From positions 1-28,040 of IMG/VR virus record IMGVR_UViG_3300027844_000445: a DNA stretch of 28,040 bases; one strand, written 5' to 3'. Source of the stretch: a virus. Shown piece after piece: positions 15,208 to 23,261 of the stretch. Each line of letters starts with the position of its first letter. Within the stretch, counting starts at the first letter, position 1. The notes under the pieces were generated by a model. It did not search any database. It saw only the letters and a program-made list of their open reading frames with translations, and had not been told where the DNA came from. The position numbers and the translations under genes were made by a program.

Positions 15208-16011
15208 TCAATCAGCCATTGCGTTAAATAACGCCTCACCTGAAAGTCCCTGAGTAGAGTCTGTAGTCGTGGCCTGAGGTTGTGATGACCCCATTAACTG
15301 GGATGCTTGTTGCCTTCTTTGATCCTGTCGATCAACACCAACATAAGGCTCCTCACCTTGTCCACTCAAGAATAACTGAATTACTTGAGCTTTTGCCTCA
15401 TTATCACCTTGGGTCATGCCCAGCCTACGCATTGAATCCTGATTCACCCACTCTATAAAGGTTGCATCATCTTCAATTCTAGGCCATATTCCAAACCCAA
15501 GCTTGCCATCAAAATACGATTGTTGCGATATTGCATCATACTTCTGATTCAATGTAGTTATTGGCTCCTCGTATTTATTTTCTACATACTTACTTATTCT
15601 ATCTTCTACATCATCTAATTGTTGTTGCTTAAACTGATTGATTTGCCGCCTTACCATCCGTTCTGCTAATTTCTCCGATGTCTTCATAACTTCAGGGAAA
15701 TCATCCAGTACTCTTTGGTCATCGTCAGACAAAAAGTTTTCATCGGAATAGGGGTCAGGTTTTTGAGTTTGTAAACTAATTTCTGATTCACGCTCAAGAA
15801 CTGCAAGTCTAGCTCGCAAGTCCTGATTTTCCGCATCCTTTTCTTTTTGTGCACTAAAGGCACGATCTGCATGTGGCCTTAGATCTTCATAACTTTTTGT
15901 TACTGAATTTAGTTTCTGGTTTAATTCGGCAATCTCATCTTCCCTTGCCCCTTGATCTTTTGCTTGGTCATCAAACATTTCTCCATCTGATGGAGGTGTT
16001 TCATCTTGCAT
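15208..16011 (-). CDS. Capsid scaffolding-like protein
   Basis: The 267-residue protein is acidic at the N-terminus (MQDETPPSDGEMFDDQ). It then carries a long heptad-rich coiled coil (about 25-85: EIAELNQKLNSV, AENQDLRARLAVLERE) and a second helical part (about 110-170). A Gln/Ser/Thr-rich linker and a small C-terminal segment (GLSGEALFNAMAD) follow. Highly charged coiled-coil proteins encoded between the portal and the major capsid gene are typically internal scaffolds that guide procapsid assembly. No protease motif is present. The assignment rests on position and composition, since scaffolds are not conserved in sequence. Confidence 0.85.
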   Translation of the reverse strand: MQDETPPSDGEMFDDQAKDQGAREDEIAELNQKLNSVTKSYEDLRPHADRAFSAQKEKDAENQDLRARLAVLERESEISLQTQKPDPYSDENFLSDDDQRVLDDFPEVMKTSEKLAERMVRRQINQFKQQQLDDVEDRISKYVENKYEEPITTLNQKYDAISQQSYFDGKLGFGIWPRIEDDATFIEWVNQDSMRRLGMTQGDNEAKAQVIQLFLSGQGEEPYVGVDRQDQRRQQASQLMGSSQPQATTTDSTQGLSGEALFNAMAD

Positions 16012-16014
16012 ATA

Positions 16015-16296
16015 TCACTCTTCACTATGGGTTAGTACGTTCCTGATAAAATTATCAAGGTCAAGTATATTCTTGATTTCTTTAATTTCACCAATTAGTA
16101 CGTTAAAGGAGGCTACTTCCTTTCCGTCATAGAGGGGCTTCTCAATGAGTCTATCCTCTTTCCGTCTAAGTCTGTCCTCTAAAAAATCAGAGAGTTGAGT
16201 CCATCTGGGGTCTTCCCTCAGTGTTAGGAGGTGCTCCAGCTTCTCCCTGTCCAAACGCTGGTTGTGTTGTCTGTTCTTGCTGTTGATTTTGAACAT
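16015..16296 (-). CDS. Small protein between portal and scaffold, unknown function
   Basis: The frame gives up to 93 residues from an ATG at 16296. That start lies deep inside the portal gene (110-nt overlap) in its Gln-codon tract and has no clear ribosome site. The compact helical core begins near LLTLREDPRWTQLSDFLEDRLRRKEDRL and continues to a C-terminal helix (EIKEIKNILDLDNFI). A start closer to the portal stop, for example a TTG near 16257, is possible, so the N-terminus is uncertain. Small helical proteins are frequent here in phages with this gene order. The stop lies 3 nt before the scaffold gene. The function is unknown. Confidence 0.72.
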   Translation of the reverse strand: MFKINSKNRQHNQRLDREKLEHLLTLREDPRWTQLSDFLEDRLRRKEDRLIEKPLYDGKEVASFNVLIGEIKEIKNILDLDNFIRNVLTHSEE

Positions 16297-18391
16297 CCTG
16301 TTCTTCTTGCTGTTGCTCCTGTTGTTGTTGTTGCTGTTGTTGTTGTTGCTGCAACTGCTGAGCTTCCATCTGCTGTTTTTGCATTTCTTCTAATAACAGT
16401 AAGGATGTTTGCTGCAACATTTGAGGCAGATTCTCAGCCAACGACAAATCTCCTTCTTTAATTTTAGCTAGTCTTTCCTGTATAATACCTTTTCTTATAT
16501 CTGATGCTACAGCTTTCTTTTCATCTACAAGTGCCTTACCTTCATAGCCCTCGGTTTCCATTTCCATCTGCTGTCTAACTTGCTCAATCACAGCAGCTTT
16601 CTCTTGTTGGGCTGCCTCAGCAACTTCTTCCTCAGATTTTATTAGTCCGTCTATTTCTAATCCTAACCCAGCCTTAAGTGGAACGGCAAGCTTTTCAAAA
16701 TTAAATCTGTTCCTCATCTCAGGAACCTGACCAACTACCTGTATTAACTGTAACACCTGTTGTATCGTAACTTCCTTTGCCATGAAAGTATCATAGCTTT
16801 TTGCCTGACAAAGGAAATCTCCCTTAATAGACATGTCATCTGAATCTGCCATTAACCAATAATAGATAGCAGACACATTTGAATTGACTAAATTATTTAG
16901 CGACCTTACTACACCTGTAGTTAACTTGTTCTGGTTTTCATTCAGTATCTGCATACCTGTTGCAGTTTTAGTTTGATACTGTGCACCACTACCCATACCT
17001 ATAGGTGTTTGACCTGAAGCTAAATCTGTATTCCTTTCTATTAATCTTAGTAAGTCAACGAGTCCATTTGTAACATCTGGAACTAATACCGGTTTAAATG
17101 CATCATTAACACTCTCTCCAGTCTTCATCCTAAATATTTTACCCGGAAAGATATCATAAAAGTCATCCTGAGTGCTGTCAAAGGCATTAGGATTTATTGC
17201 AAACATTGGCTGAGATGCCATAGTCTTACCTTCAACAATCATCCCATATATAAAATTCATCATAGATTGATCGTCACGGATAGCTTCATATATTCCACTA
17301 CCCCATATGCTATCTTCCTGCTCCTGCCAATAACAAAAATCGTATGGTATCCTACCATCAAATGGATTAGGGATAGCCCTCAATACTTTAGAGCCAAGTA
17401 CAGTAACTACAACAGGCATATGGATCGGGCCATCAGCCGTCATATTATCCGTAATTTCCATATGCTGCTCAAGCTCCTGCTTGCCAATACCTCGATGCCA
17501 TAATTCAAGCACACAGAAATTCTTATTCTTATCGTAACTTGAACTCCACCTTTTTGGAGAAGTACCACCTATATCTGAAATTGTCTGGCCTTCACCTGTC
17601 TCAATACATCTTTCAATTAGTTCTGGATCTAAGTTCCCATTAGATGCCTGAGCCATTGTCCTTAACTCCTGAGCCGACATATAGCGTCTTTGGATAACCC
17701 AGTCTAAATCAGACTTACACGTGGAACCAGAGGAAGGGAATATATCCCAAACAGAGATCCACTCAACATGTGGATACATCTCAGACTCAACTGCTTCCTC
17801 GATCATCTCCATTAAGGGATCTGCATATGCAGTCTTATATAATGGAAAGTCAATCTTCTTTAATACAATTGACTTGGTAATCCCCGTGCCATACAGTGTC
17901 TGTTCATTAATTACTTTAGACAGGACATCTTCATATTCTGTTACATCAAAAATATCTCTGATTTTTAACTCACAGTTCTTTGCCCGGATAGTTGCTTCAT
18001 CATAAGGTGAGTCACTCTGTAATACATCGGGTGACATAAACTTTGGTCTACGTGCAGGTGTGATTTTAAATGGGATCTTACCTTGCTGAAACGTAGAACT
18101 CATCAGCTTGGTTCGTGCCTCATGAACTTTACGCTTCGTAAGGTTCACATATATACCACGTTCCTTTGCAATCTCTACTGCCTTGGAGACTGTATCAGGG
18201 AATTCACCACGCATAGCATGCCATGCAGATTCCCATATTGCTTCTTTAGTTGTTCGTTCAGAATCAGAAGACGCTTCTGTATACAGTTCCTGTACCAGCA
18301 ACCCTAAAGAATCTGGAAGTAGCCCCTCTGGTGTATCCTCATCACTATCAGACGTAATATACTGGGTGCTTTCCTTTGCATACTCTGCCAT
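16187..18391 (-). CDS. Portal protein with glutamine-rich C-terminal tail
   Basis: At 734 residues this fits the size of podovirus-type portals, which form the dodecameric vertex ring through which DNA is packaged. Typical features are an N-terminal helical part, the EWISVWDIFPSSGST segment with a conserved W-D-(I/F)-FP turn, and a mid-region with PYDFCYWQEQEDSIWGSG. A long crown-like helix region follows (SGAQYQTKTATGMQILNENQNKL). The last about 65 residues are extraordinary: a run of eleven Gln and further Gln/Glu clusters encoded mostly by CAA/CAG. It ends GRPQMDSTL. It is followed by a scaffold and a capsid gene and preceded by two Lys-rich proteins. The portal call rests on motifs and gene order. 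Confidence 0.9.
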   Translation of the reverse strand: MAEYAKESTQYITSDSDEDTPEGLLPDSLGLLVQELYTEASSDSERTTKEAIWESAWHAMRGEFPDTVSKAVEIAKERGIYVNLTKRKVHEARTKLMSSTFQQGKIPFKITPARRPKFMSPDVLQSDSPYDEATIRAKNCELKIRDIFDVTEYEDVLSKVINEQTLYGTGITKSIVLKKIDFPLYKTAYADPLMEMIEEAVESEMYPHVEWISVWDIFPSSGSTCKSDLDWVIQRRYMSAQELRTMAQASNGNLDPELIERCIETGEGQTISDIGGTSPKRWSSSYDKNKNFCVLELWHRGIGKQELEQHMEITDNMTADGPIHMPVVVTVLGSKVLRAIPNPFDGRIPYDFCYWQEQEDSIWGSGIYEAIRDDQSMMNFIYGMIVEGKTMASQPMFAINPNAFDSTQDDFYDIFPGKIFRMKTGESVNDAFKPVLVPDVTNGLVDLLRLIERNTDLASGQTPIGMGSGAQYQTKTATGMQILNENQNKLTTGVVRSLNNLVNSNVSAIYYWLMADSDDMSIKGDFLCQAKSYDTFMAKEVTIQQVLQLIQVVGQVPEMRNRFNFEKLAVPLKAGLGLEIDGLIKSEEEVAEAAQQEKAAVIEQVRQQMEMETEGYEGKALVDEKKAVASDIRKGIIQERLAKIKEGDLSLAENLPQMLQQTSLLLLEEMQKQQMEAQQLQQQQQQQQQQQEQQQEEQDVQNQQQEQTTQPAFGQGEAGAPPNTEGRPQMDSTL
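16312..16360 (-). repeat. CAA/CAG trinucleotide tract encoding polyglutamine
   Basis: A near-perfect trinucleotide run (plus-strand ttg/ctg) within the 3' part of the portal gene encodes an uninterrupted stretch of about eleven glutamines plus flanking Gln. CAA and CAG are mixed. Such tracts can change length by replication slippage without breaking the frame. Confidence 0.9.
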
Positions 18392-18394
18392 AGG

Positions 18395-18637
18395 TTATGT
18401 CTTTTTCTTCCGATAAAGTTCTTTCCAATTTGTTCTAAGTATTACACCCTTCTTTTTTGCGGCTGTCATTAAGGCTACTCTTTTCTTTGCCAGTTCCTTC
18501 CTTTTCTTCTCAGCAGCAATTTTCTTTTTCGCTGCTAACTTTGCCTCTGCCATAAGCTTTTTACTTTTTAAATCCAGCTTTATTTCTTTTGTAAAATGCT
18601 TCCGGGATTTTCTAGTTCCCTTTAATGGTGTATCCAT
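18395..18637 (-). CDS. Lys/Arg-rich basic protein (80 aa)
   Basis: The 80-residue product is extremely basic and helical. It has Ala/Lys-rich segments (AEAKLAAKKKIAAEKKRKELAKKR) and a short C-terminal segment, GVILRTNWKELYRKKKT. Such proteins can bind DNA or act as internal head proteins. Neither is shown. It starts at the ATG at 18637 and ends 3 nt before the portal start, so the two are probably co-translated. No known domain is recognised. Confidence 0.8.
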   Translation of the reverse strand: MDTPLKGTRKSRKHFTKEIKLDLKSKKLMAEAKLAAKKKIAAEKKRKELAKKRVALMTAAKKKGVILRTNWKELYRKKKT

Positions 18638-18647
18638 AGTTAACTCT

Positions 18648-19004
18648 TTATTTCTTTTTATCTGAATTCTGATTAATCCATTGGCTAGCCGAATAACCTA
18701 CTGCTGCTGAAGTACCAAGTGCTGATGCACCGCCTGTTACCTTAGCCACTCTCACTAATTTCTTTTTTGAACTTTTGGTTTTCAATTTTGGATGTGATGC
18801 TTTTTTATTAGTCTTTACCATTGCCCTCGTTTCAGATTTAGTTGTAAGGGGCGTGGATTTTTTCTTTAATTTAAGTATGTCTGGTCTTTTACTTTTTGTT
18901 GACCTATACGCTGCTCCACCAGATCCTCCTATTCTTTCAAAAATATCAGCATTAGTTTCCGTAGCAGTTCTTGAAAACTTCTTTAGCTTTATTTTACTTG
19001 CCAT
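18648..19004 (-). CDS. Lys-rich basic protein with C-terminal hydrophobic patch (118 aa)
   Basis: The product opens MASKIKLKKFSRTATETNADIFERI, continues with a Lys/Ser/Thr-rich low-complexity middle, and ends with a short Ala/Gly-rich patch (VTGGASALGTSAAVGYSAS) before QWINQNSDKKK. The patch is too polar for a firm TM call. AGAGGAAATT before the ATG at 19004 is a good ribosome site. It precedes another basic protein and the portal. The high charge suggests nucleic-acid contact or head packing, but no family is recognised. Confidence 0.8.
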   Translation of the reverse strand: MASKIKLKKFSRTATETNADIFERIGGSGGAAYRSTKSKRPDILKLKKKSTPLTTKSETRAMVKTNKKASHPKLKTKSSKKKLVRVAKVTGGASALGTSAAVGYSASQWINQNSDKKK

Positions 19005-19037
19005 AATTTCCTCTTTATAATTTGTTTATTTAGTAAT

Positions 19038-19109
19038 TTAATAGGATTTACAAGGGATGTCATAGTATGCATGGTAGTATTTTAATGCAGTACAGAAAGA
19101 TCTGAGCAT
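19038..19109 (-). CDS. Possible 23-residue micro-ORF
   Basis: The gap between the HNH gene and the first basic protein holds a 24-codon frame from an ATG at 19109 to TAA at 19038. It reads MLRSFCTALKYYHAYYDIPC then KSY. The Tyr/His/Cys-rich content is unlike random AT-rich sequence. It begins about 20 nt downstream of the start site predicted for the promoter candidate at 19136-19164. A good ribosome site is lacking (only AAAAAAG before the ATG). A different 23-codon frame (ATG ACG AAG) overlaps it. Coding status is uncertain. Confidence 0.33.
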   Translation of the reverse strand: MLRSFCTALKYYHAYYDIPCKSY

Positions 19110-19135
19110 CTTTTTTATAACACTTCGTCATTATC

Positions 19136-19164
19136 AGCCTAAGATACAGGAAAACGTCCGTCAA
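19136..19164 (-). promoter_or_regulatory. Candidate sigma70 promoter for the head genes
   Basis: Read leftward, TTGACG (19159-19164) is one base from the -35 consensus. After exactly 17 nt comes TAGGCT (19136-19141), a weak -10 with three matching bases. It lies in the gap after the HNH gene, upstream of the basic proteins, portal, scaffold and capsid genes. The weak -10 leaves it tentative. Confidence 0.4.
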
Positions 19165-19176
19165 TATAAATATTTT

Positions 19177-19584
19177 TTAACCTAGTTTTATCTGCACTAA
19201 AAATTCCTCATATCCTATACTCCCCTTAGACTGGTTGCACTTACGACATGCTACTACAAGATTACTCTCTTCCATCATTTCTTTCTTAGTAGTAAGCTTT
19301 GCTACCGGTATCTTATGATCAAGTACAAAATCTTCTGGTGTTACCCTTGTCTCACAGTAATGGCATGGTGCTGTATTATCAGACAACCTAGCTTCCATCC
19401 ACTTCTTAATATAGGTTGACCTATTATATCCACCTTTCTTATGCCTTATATCTCCTGATATTATCTGCTTTTCCCATCTACGTTTATCCTTACAACGTCT
19501 AGTACAATACCTCTGTCTTGCATATTGAAATTTATTTGCAGGATATTCAGAGCCACACTGTTCACATATCTTAATCCTATCCAT
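19177..19584 (-). CDS. HNH endonuclease
   Basis: The 135-residue protein has an N-terminal zinc-ribbon-like part (C7xxC10 and C27xxxC31). A classic HNH core with a second zinc site follows: C74xxC77, FVLDHKIPV with Asp89-His90 (the catalytic His region), NLVVAC with Asn108, and C113RKC116NQSKG. It directly follows the large terminase (start 1 nt after its stop). HNH proteins beside terminases assist DNA packaging in some phages, for example HK97 gp74, but others are homing nucleases. Since this one lies in line with the operon and does not interrupt a gene, a packaging role is plausible. Confidence 0.92.
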   Translation of the reverse strand: MDRIKICEQCGSEYPANKFQYARQRYCTRRCKDKRRWEKQIISGDIRHKKGGYNRSTYIKKWMEARLSDNTAPCHYCETRVTPEDFVLDHKIPVAKLTTKKEMMEESNLVVACRKCNQSKGSIGYEEFLVQIKLG

Positions 19585-21378
19585 TTATGCCCTCACGTAA
19601 TATTCTCTTCTTTGAGACTTTGGTTGAATTGCTATCTGTGGCCCCGGTATATGTGGGTGCATATAACACATGTACCCAGCAATAGCTAACGACATTACCC
19701 TATCATCGTGGCAACCATGCTGTGCCGCTTCCTTACCATTGTTATGTATAACGAATGTCTGTAGCTCATCTATTGATGCCTTTGAAAATATTTCAATTTG
19801 TTCTTCACGAATAAGTCTACGCAATAAATCAAGTATTAATTTTCTAGTTTTAACATTTGTATTAAACCCTAATCGTTTCTTCTGCCTCTGCCCCCGTTCA
19901 TCCAGAGCCTTCTCTATGTATATATTGTCATACTGATGGATTGATGATAAAAACTTCAAGGTTAATAACCCATGATTGTTATTTTCTACTGCAACAAGTG
20001 CATGGTTATACCATATACCTATAGTAACTATTACCCACGCAAGTAGATCTGGATCTATACGTGCACTCCATGTGCCACACTCCTCATATGTTTCTGCATC
20101 CAAGACTGTAATCACAGAATAATCCGGGTTACCTGTTTCAGATATTATGCCTTCTGCAACATCGACTCCTATCCTATAATGCCTGCCATCCTGTGGGGCG
20201 TTGAATACAGTAAACTCTCCATCTCTACTTTGATCCATAAAATATCTCATCTTTTCTTCACCACCTATATTTTGGAATCCATTAACAGGAACCTCAAAAC
20301 GCTTAGGCGGAAAATCTCGCTCCCTTTCCTCTGCTTCAAACCACATTTTAGTTAAGACCACTGAATCAAATGCACTCCTTCCTGATGCGACAAAAGCTTC
20401 TCTCGCAGTAGTAGGGTATTCCTGATGGAACACATTTAGGTCGCCTTGACATTCCGGAGAGATAATTTTATTCCTCCGCCACTTCAAGTGTTCAAGGGTT
20501 ATTTTAAACTCATAGGTAACATCGTCTGCTATATAGGATGTTTCCACACCTAAAAGAGTTTTCTCCTCAGTTCCCCCATATACAGGATTTGATCCCAGCG
20601 ATTTTTCAAACGTATCATCCTCCAACTCCTCTTCACTTAGTTCTGTTTTATATTCATCAAACACAAACCAAGGGAAAAATACAGTTTTAAGGCCGCTATC
20701 ATCTTTCTCCGCCCTCCACCATTCTTTTTCAAAATAGTTACCAACACCCTTTGCAGTACTCTCCATCCATATTTCCGTCCCATATCCCTGTACAACACAG
20801 TTCATCATACCAGTTGCATATTCACGGGCACGACCTCCCCAACGGGCGACCTCGGAACAATGAAGCATGTCGATCCCCGCACCTACTACCTCAGAGCCTT
20901 CTACAGTAGACATCCCGTACCTAGAGTTCAGCCCTTTGCCATCACTAGAACCCCATGTAAGTTCCTGCTTACCTGAGTAATGTGATAGTGGCTTAATAAA
21001 AGTGGGGTAGTTCTGTTCCATAACCTTAGTCATGGCAAACATTTCTGAAGTTGTATTCTTAGAGTGTGTGCAGATATGCACTAATTGATTAAACTGGGTG
21101 GCTGCACGTTTAAACATACGTGCCTGAACATATGTAGATATACCGAATCGCCTTGCTTTCAAGACAATTATCCTTACATGCCCCTTATCTTTTAACTGCT
21201 GCTGTGCTACACCATGCAAAATCTTCTGCACAGAATTCATTACAAAAGGAATCAGCTTCTTTGTTCCTAATTCCTGAATCTTTACACAGTATTGAAAATA
21301 AGTATCATGATCCTGAAGCCGATCCATCAGCTCCTGCATCGCCTCCTTATCATCCATCCTTGGAGCTTGTTGTGCCAT
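19585..21378 (-). CDS. terL: Terminase large subunit
   Basis: The 597-residue packaging motor has both domains. The ATPase part shows a variant Walker A (KARRFGIST, 74-82), Walker B with catalytic Glu in GIDMLHCSEVARW (168-180, Glu176) and a coupling motif MESTAKG (205-211). The EYPTTAREAFVASG block (320-333) marks the end of the ATPase domain. The RuvC-like nuclease domain carries acidic residues in YRIGVDVAEG (Asp406), VAVENNNHG (Glu465) and CHDDRVMSLAIAG (Asp558/Asp559). It cuts concatemers and pumps DNA into the procapsid through the portal. It overlaps the resolvase gene by 29 nt and is followed by an HNH gene. Length and motifs are complete. Confidence 0.97.
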   Translation of the reverse strand: MAQQAPRMDDKEAMQELMDRLQDHDTYFQYCVKIQELGTKKLIPFVMNSVQKILHGVAQQQLKDKGHVRIIVLKARRFGISTYVQARMFKRAATQFNQLVHICTHSKNTTSEMFAMTKVMEQNYPTFIKPLSHYSGKQELTWGSSDGKGLNSRYGMSTVEGSEVVGAGIDMLHCSEVARWGGRAREYATGMMNCVVQGYGTEIWMESTAKGVGNYFEKEWWRAEKDDSGLKTVFFPWFVFDEYKTELSEEELEDDTFEKSLGSNPVYGGTEEKTLLGVETSYIADDVTYEFKITLEHLKWRRNKIISPECQGDLNVFHQEYPTTAREAFVASGRSAFDSVVLTKMWFEAEERERDFPPKRFEVPVNGFQNIGGEEKMRYFMDQSRDGEFTVFNAPQDGRHYRIGVDVAEGIISETGNPDYSVITVLDAETYEECGTWSARIDPDLLAWVIVTIGIWYNHALVAVENNNHGLLTLKFLSSIHQYDNIYIEKALDERGQRQKKRLGFNTNVKTRKLILDLLRRLIREEQIEIFSKASIDELQTFVIHNNGKEAAQHGCHDDRVMSLAIAGYMCYMHPHIPGPQIAIQPKSQRREYYVRA

Positions 21379-21844
21379 TCAATATATTTAATTTTAAATA
21401 TCTTGCAATTAATACAGCATCAGCAATCCCATGGTCTTTAACTCTTGTAAGTGATAGCTCTGGGTAAAGCTGTGCAACCTTCTGTATAGACGCACCTTTC
21501 TCCCTACCCATATCTGGCATCATAGCCTTTTTCCATGATTGAGGCTGAATCAAATGATAAGGTATTCCATTACCCACACATAATCCACGAAGGAAACCAT
21601 ATGAAGCCATGTATCTCCCAGTAGAAACTATACCCTGCTTTGGCATTGTCTGGCTCTTCTCAAGTCCGATACTCATGGGCCGGAGTCTCCACCTGCCAAA
21701 TATAGTTGCTAGCTTTGCCTCATCGAGTTCCCTCTTCTTGCCTACCATAATAATAGGCATATCCATTACAAATTCTATTTTTAAATTTTCATCTAAAACT
21801 GCTAGTGCCCCTGAAAAACCGGGGTCAATTCCCATTAAGTGCAT
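21350..21844 (-). CDS. RuvC-like Holliday junction resolvase
   Basis: The 164-residue protein starts MHLMGIDPGFSGALAVLD, the RuvC first strand with catalytic Asp7. It has LEKSQTMPKQG (Glu62), a SYGFLRGL helix, a SWKKAMM motif and a final KDHGIADAVLIARYL with Asp137/Asp142 as the last acidic site. This matches small RuvC/RNase H-fold resolvases of phages. The enzyme would trim branched replication intermediates before packaging. AAGGGGACTA before the ATG is a good ribosome site. The gene overlaps both the upstream zinc-protein gene (20 nt) and the terminase gene (29 nt), so the three are coupled. Confidence 0.92.
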   Translation of the reverse strand: MHLMGIDPGFSGALAVLDENLKIEFVMDMPIIMVGKKRELDEAKLATIFGRWRLRPMSIGLEKSQTMPKQGIVSTGRYMASYGFLRGLCVGNGIPYHLIQPQSWKKAMMPDMGREKGASIQKVAQLYPELSLTRVKDHGIADAVLIARYLKLNILNGTTSSKDG

Positions 21845-22424
21845 TAGTCCCCTTATACCTTTCTATTTCTACATCCTGTTCTTCATCAGATATTTCCCAT
21901 TTAGTTATACTGTCAGCATCCGTAATAGCTGGTTGTGCCCCATATCTCATTATCTTCCCGCCATTAGCAAGGAACTCTTCAACCTGAGACTGTAACTCAA
22001 CTCTTTCTTCTGTATCTGCATTAGTAAAGGCGGCAGTCGCTACAAATGTTTTAGGTATATTAACTGCGGTGGGCTGACCGAATGTCCCAATCTTCCTAGA
22101 CCTGTTACCTGATCCTGCTGTACTTCCTAACCCCTTTGGATTTTTTCTGGCTAGCTCCTCACGCTTCTCTGCCCGTCTTTTCTTTTGCCGGTCTGCCGTT
22201 AAAATATCCCAACACACCTTACTACAGCATGCATGACGATCCGTCTTTGGCTGGAACATATTACTACAGCCAATACATTTCCTAGGTGTAAGTAAAGAAC
22301 TAAGCCTTAAGCTTTTTCTCTTTCTTTTAAAACTATCATGGAATTCGGAACATGTCCCTGAACAAAACCGTGTCCTACGTGAGGGGAGTTCACTCTTACA
22401 TACAATACATATTTTTATTTTCAC
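21825..22424 (-). CDS. Protein with two N-terminal treble-clef-like zinc sites
   Basis: The 199-residue protein begins with two similar Cys4 sites: C6xxC9...C21xxxC25 and C50xxC53...C66/C67xxxC71. Each is followed by basic residues, as in treble-clef or HNH-associated zinc fingers. The remainder is basic (RQKKRRAEKREELARK), then Gly/Ser-rich, then an acidic C-terminal part. The first site resembles the N-terminal site of the HNH protein at 19177-19584 (ICxxC..., RFCS/RYCT, xxC), so a shared origin is possible, but no HNH core is present here. DNA or RNA binding is the likely mode. The precise role is unknown. It precedes the resolvase and terminase. Confidence 0.83.
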   Translation of the reverse strand: MKIKICIVCKSELPSRRTRFCSGTCSEFHDSFKRKRKSLRLSSLLTPRKCIGCSNMFQPKTDRHACCSKVCWDILTADRQKKRRAEKREELARKNPKGLGSTAGSGNRSRKIGTFGQPTAVNIPKTFVATAAFTNADTEERVELQSQVEEFLANGGKIMRYGAQPAITDADSITKWEISDEEQDVEIERYKGTNALNGN

Positions 22425-22426
22425 AC

Positions 22427-22672
22427 CTATTTTTCCTCGTTCTCCAACATATAAATCATTGTGCCAACAGTATCTGCTATCTCCAACCAGAATGTTTCTG
22501 GAGAAGTATCTGCCTTACCTGCCTCCATCATTAACTCCTGAAATGATACACCAGACTTCCACGAGGCTGCGGCACATCCTAACATCAGTGCCAACTGTCT
22601 CCGGGAACTCATTATGGAATCATTTTCTAGCTTCTGTTCCTTTACTGTTTTCTGCCTCTTCCCTTTGCTCAT
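22427..22672 (-). CDS. Small phage protein of unknown function (up to 81 aa)
   Basis: From an ATG at 22672 the frame gives 81 residues, overlapping the small-terminase candidate by 53 nt. A second ATG at 22612 would give about 61 residues and avoid the overlap. Neither start has a convincing ribosome site. The shared part contains SSRRQLALMLGCAAASW and an acidic end (YMLENEEK). The first 20 residues are Lys/Gln-rich and may not be real. No domain is recognised. It stops 2 nt before the zinc-protein gene. Confidence 0.7.
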   Translation of the reverse strand: MSKGKRQKTVKEQKLENDSIMSSRRQLALMLGCAAASWKSGVSFQELMMEAGKADTSPETFWLEIADTVGTMIYMLENEEK

Positions 22673-23261
22673 CGTTAATTATCTCTAGTGAGGGGATGGT
22701 GATACTTGGCTCGGCAATAATTTCCCCTTCAATTACCTCCCCATGCATTTGCACGTTTAGTTCCTTAAGGGCATCTTCTACCCTATATACGTTCTCATTC
22801 TTTTGTTCTATGTACTTATACTCATTCGGCATTGCCAGTGCTATCCTTTCACTGCGGATGATCTTCATAACAGTATCTGCCTTTGAAGACCATATACTTA
22901 ACTCACTTGTATCCTTTGAGCTAAGCACCTTCTCCTTTAGATTGTTTAGTTCGTCTAGGTGCTGGTGGGAAATATTTGCCCTATCGTCTGCATACTTCTG
23001 AATCATCCTTGTATGCATACTTGTAAGAGCTTCCTCCCTCCTAGATGCATACTTCCAGTCTCCTGCATTGATATACTTGGTAAGTGTACTCTGCCAGAAC
23101 CCATACTTCTCACATAACTGTGATCGTGTAAGTATACCGGCCTCATAGTCAACCCTTACAGCAGCCTTCATTACCTCCCTGTGATGCTTAGCTTCATGCT
23201 TAGATCCAGTTGTAACCTTAGTTGCGTTGCTGTTTCCTCTTGTCTTTACTGGTTTTCTCAT
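22620..23261 (-). CDS. Candidate small terminase subunit (HTH protein)
   Basis: The 213-residue protein has a basic N-terminal tail and a helix-turn-helix region at about 34-69 (RVDYEAGILTRSQLCEKYGFWQSTLTKYI, then NAGDW). This pattern, with a GILT.sqL..kYG..qstl..yi and a following W, is typical of DNA-binding small terminases. Helical oligomerisation-type segments follow (about 75-150), then an acidic tail. It lies upstream of the large terminase in the same operon, separated by a zinc protein and a resolvase, which supports the call. It would recognise phage DNA and load the motor. An alternative is a transcription regulator with an HTH. Confidence 0.78.
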   Translation of the reverse strand: MRKPVKTRGNSNATKVTTGSKHEAKHHREVMKAAVRVDYEAGILTRSQLCEKYGFWQSTLTKYINAGDWKYASRREEALTSMHTRMIQKYADDRANISHQHLDELNNLKEKVLSSKDTSELSIWSSKADTVMKIIRSERIALAMPNEYKYIEQKNENVYRVEDALKELNVQMHGEVIEGEIIAEPSITIPSLEIINDEQREEAENSKGTEARK

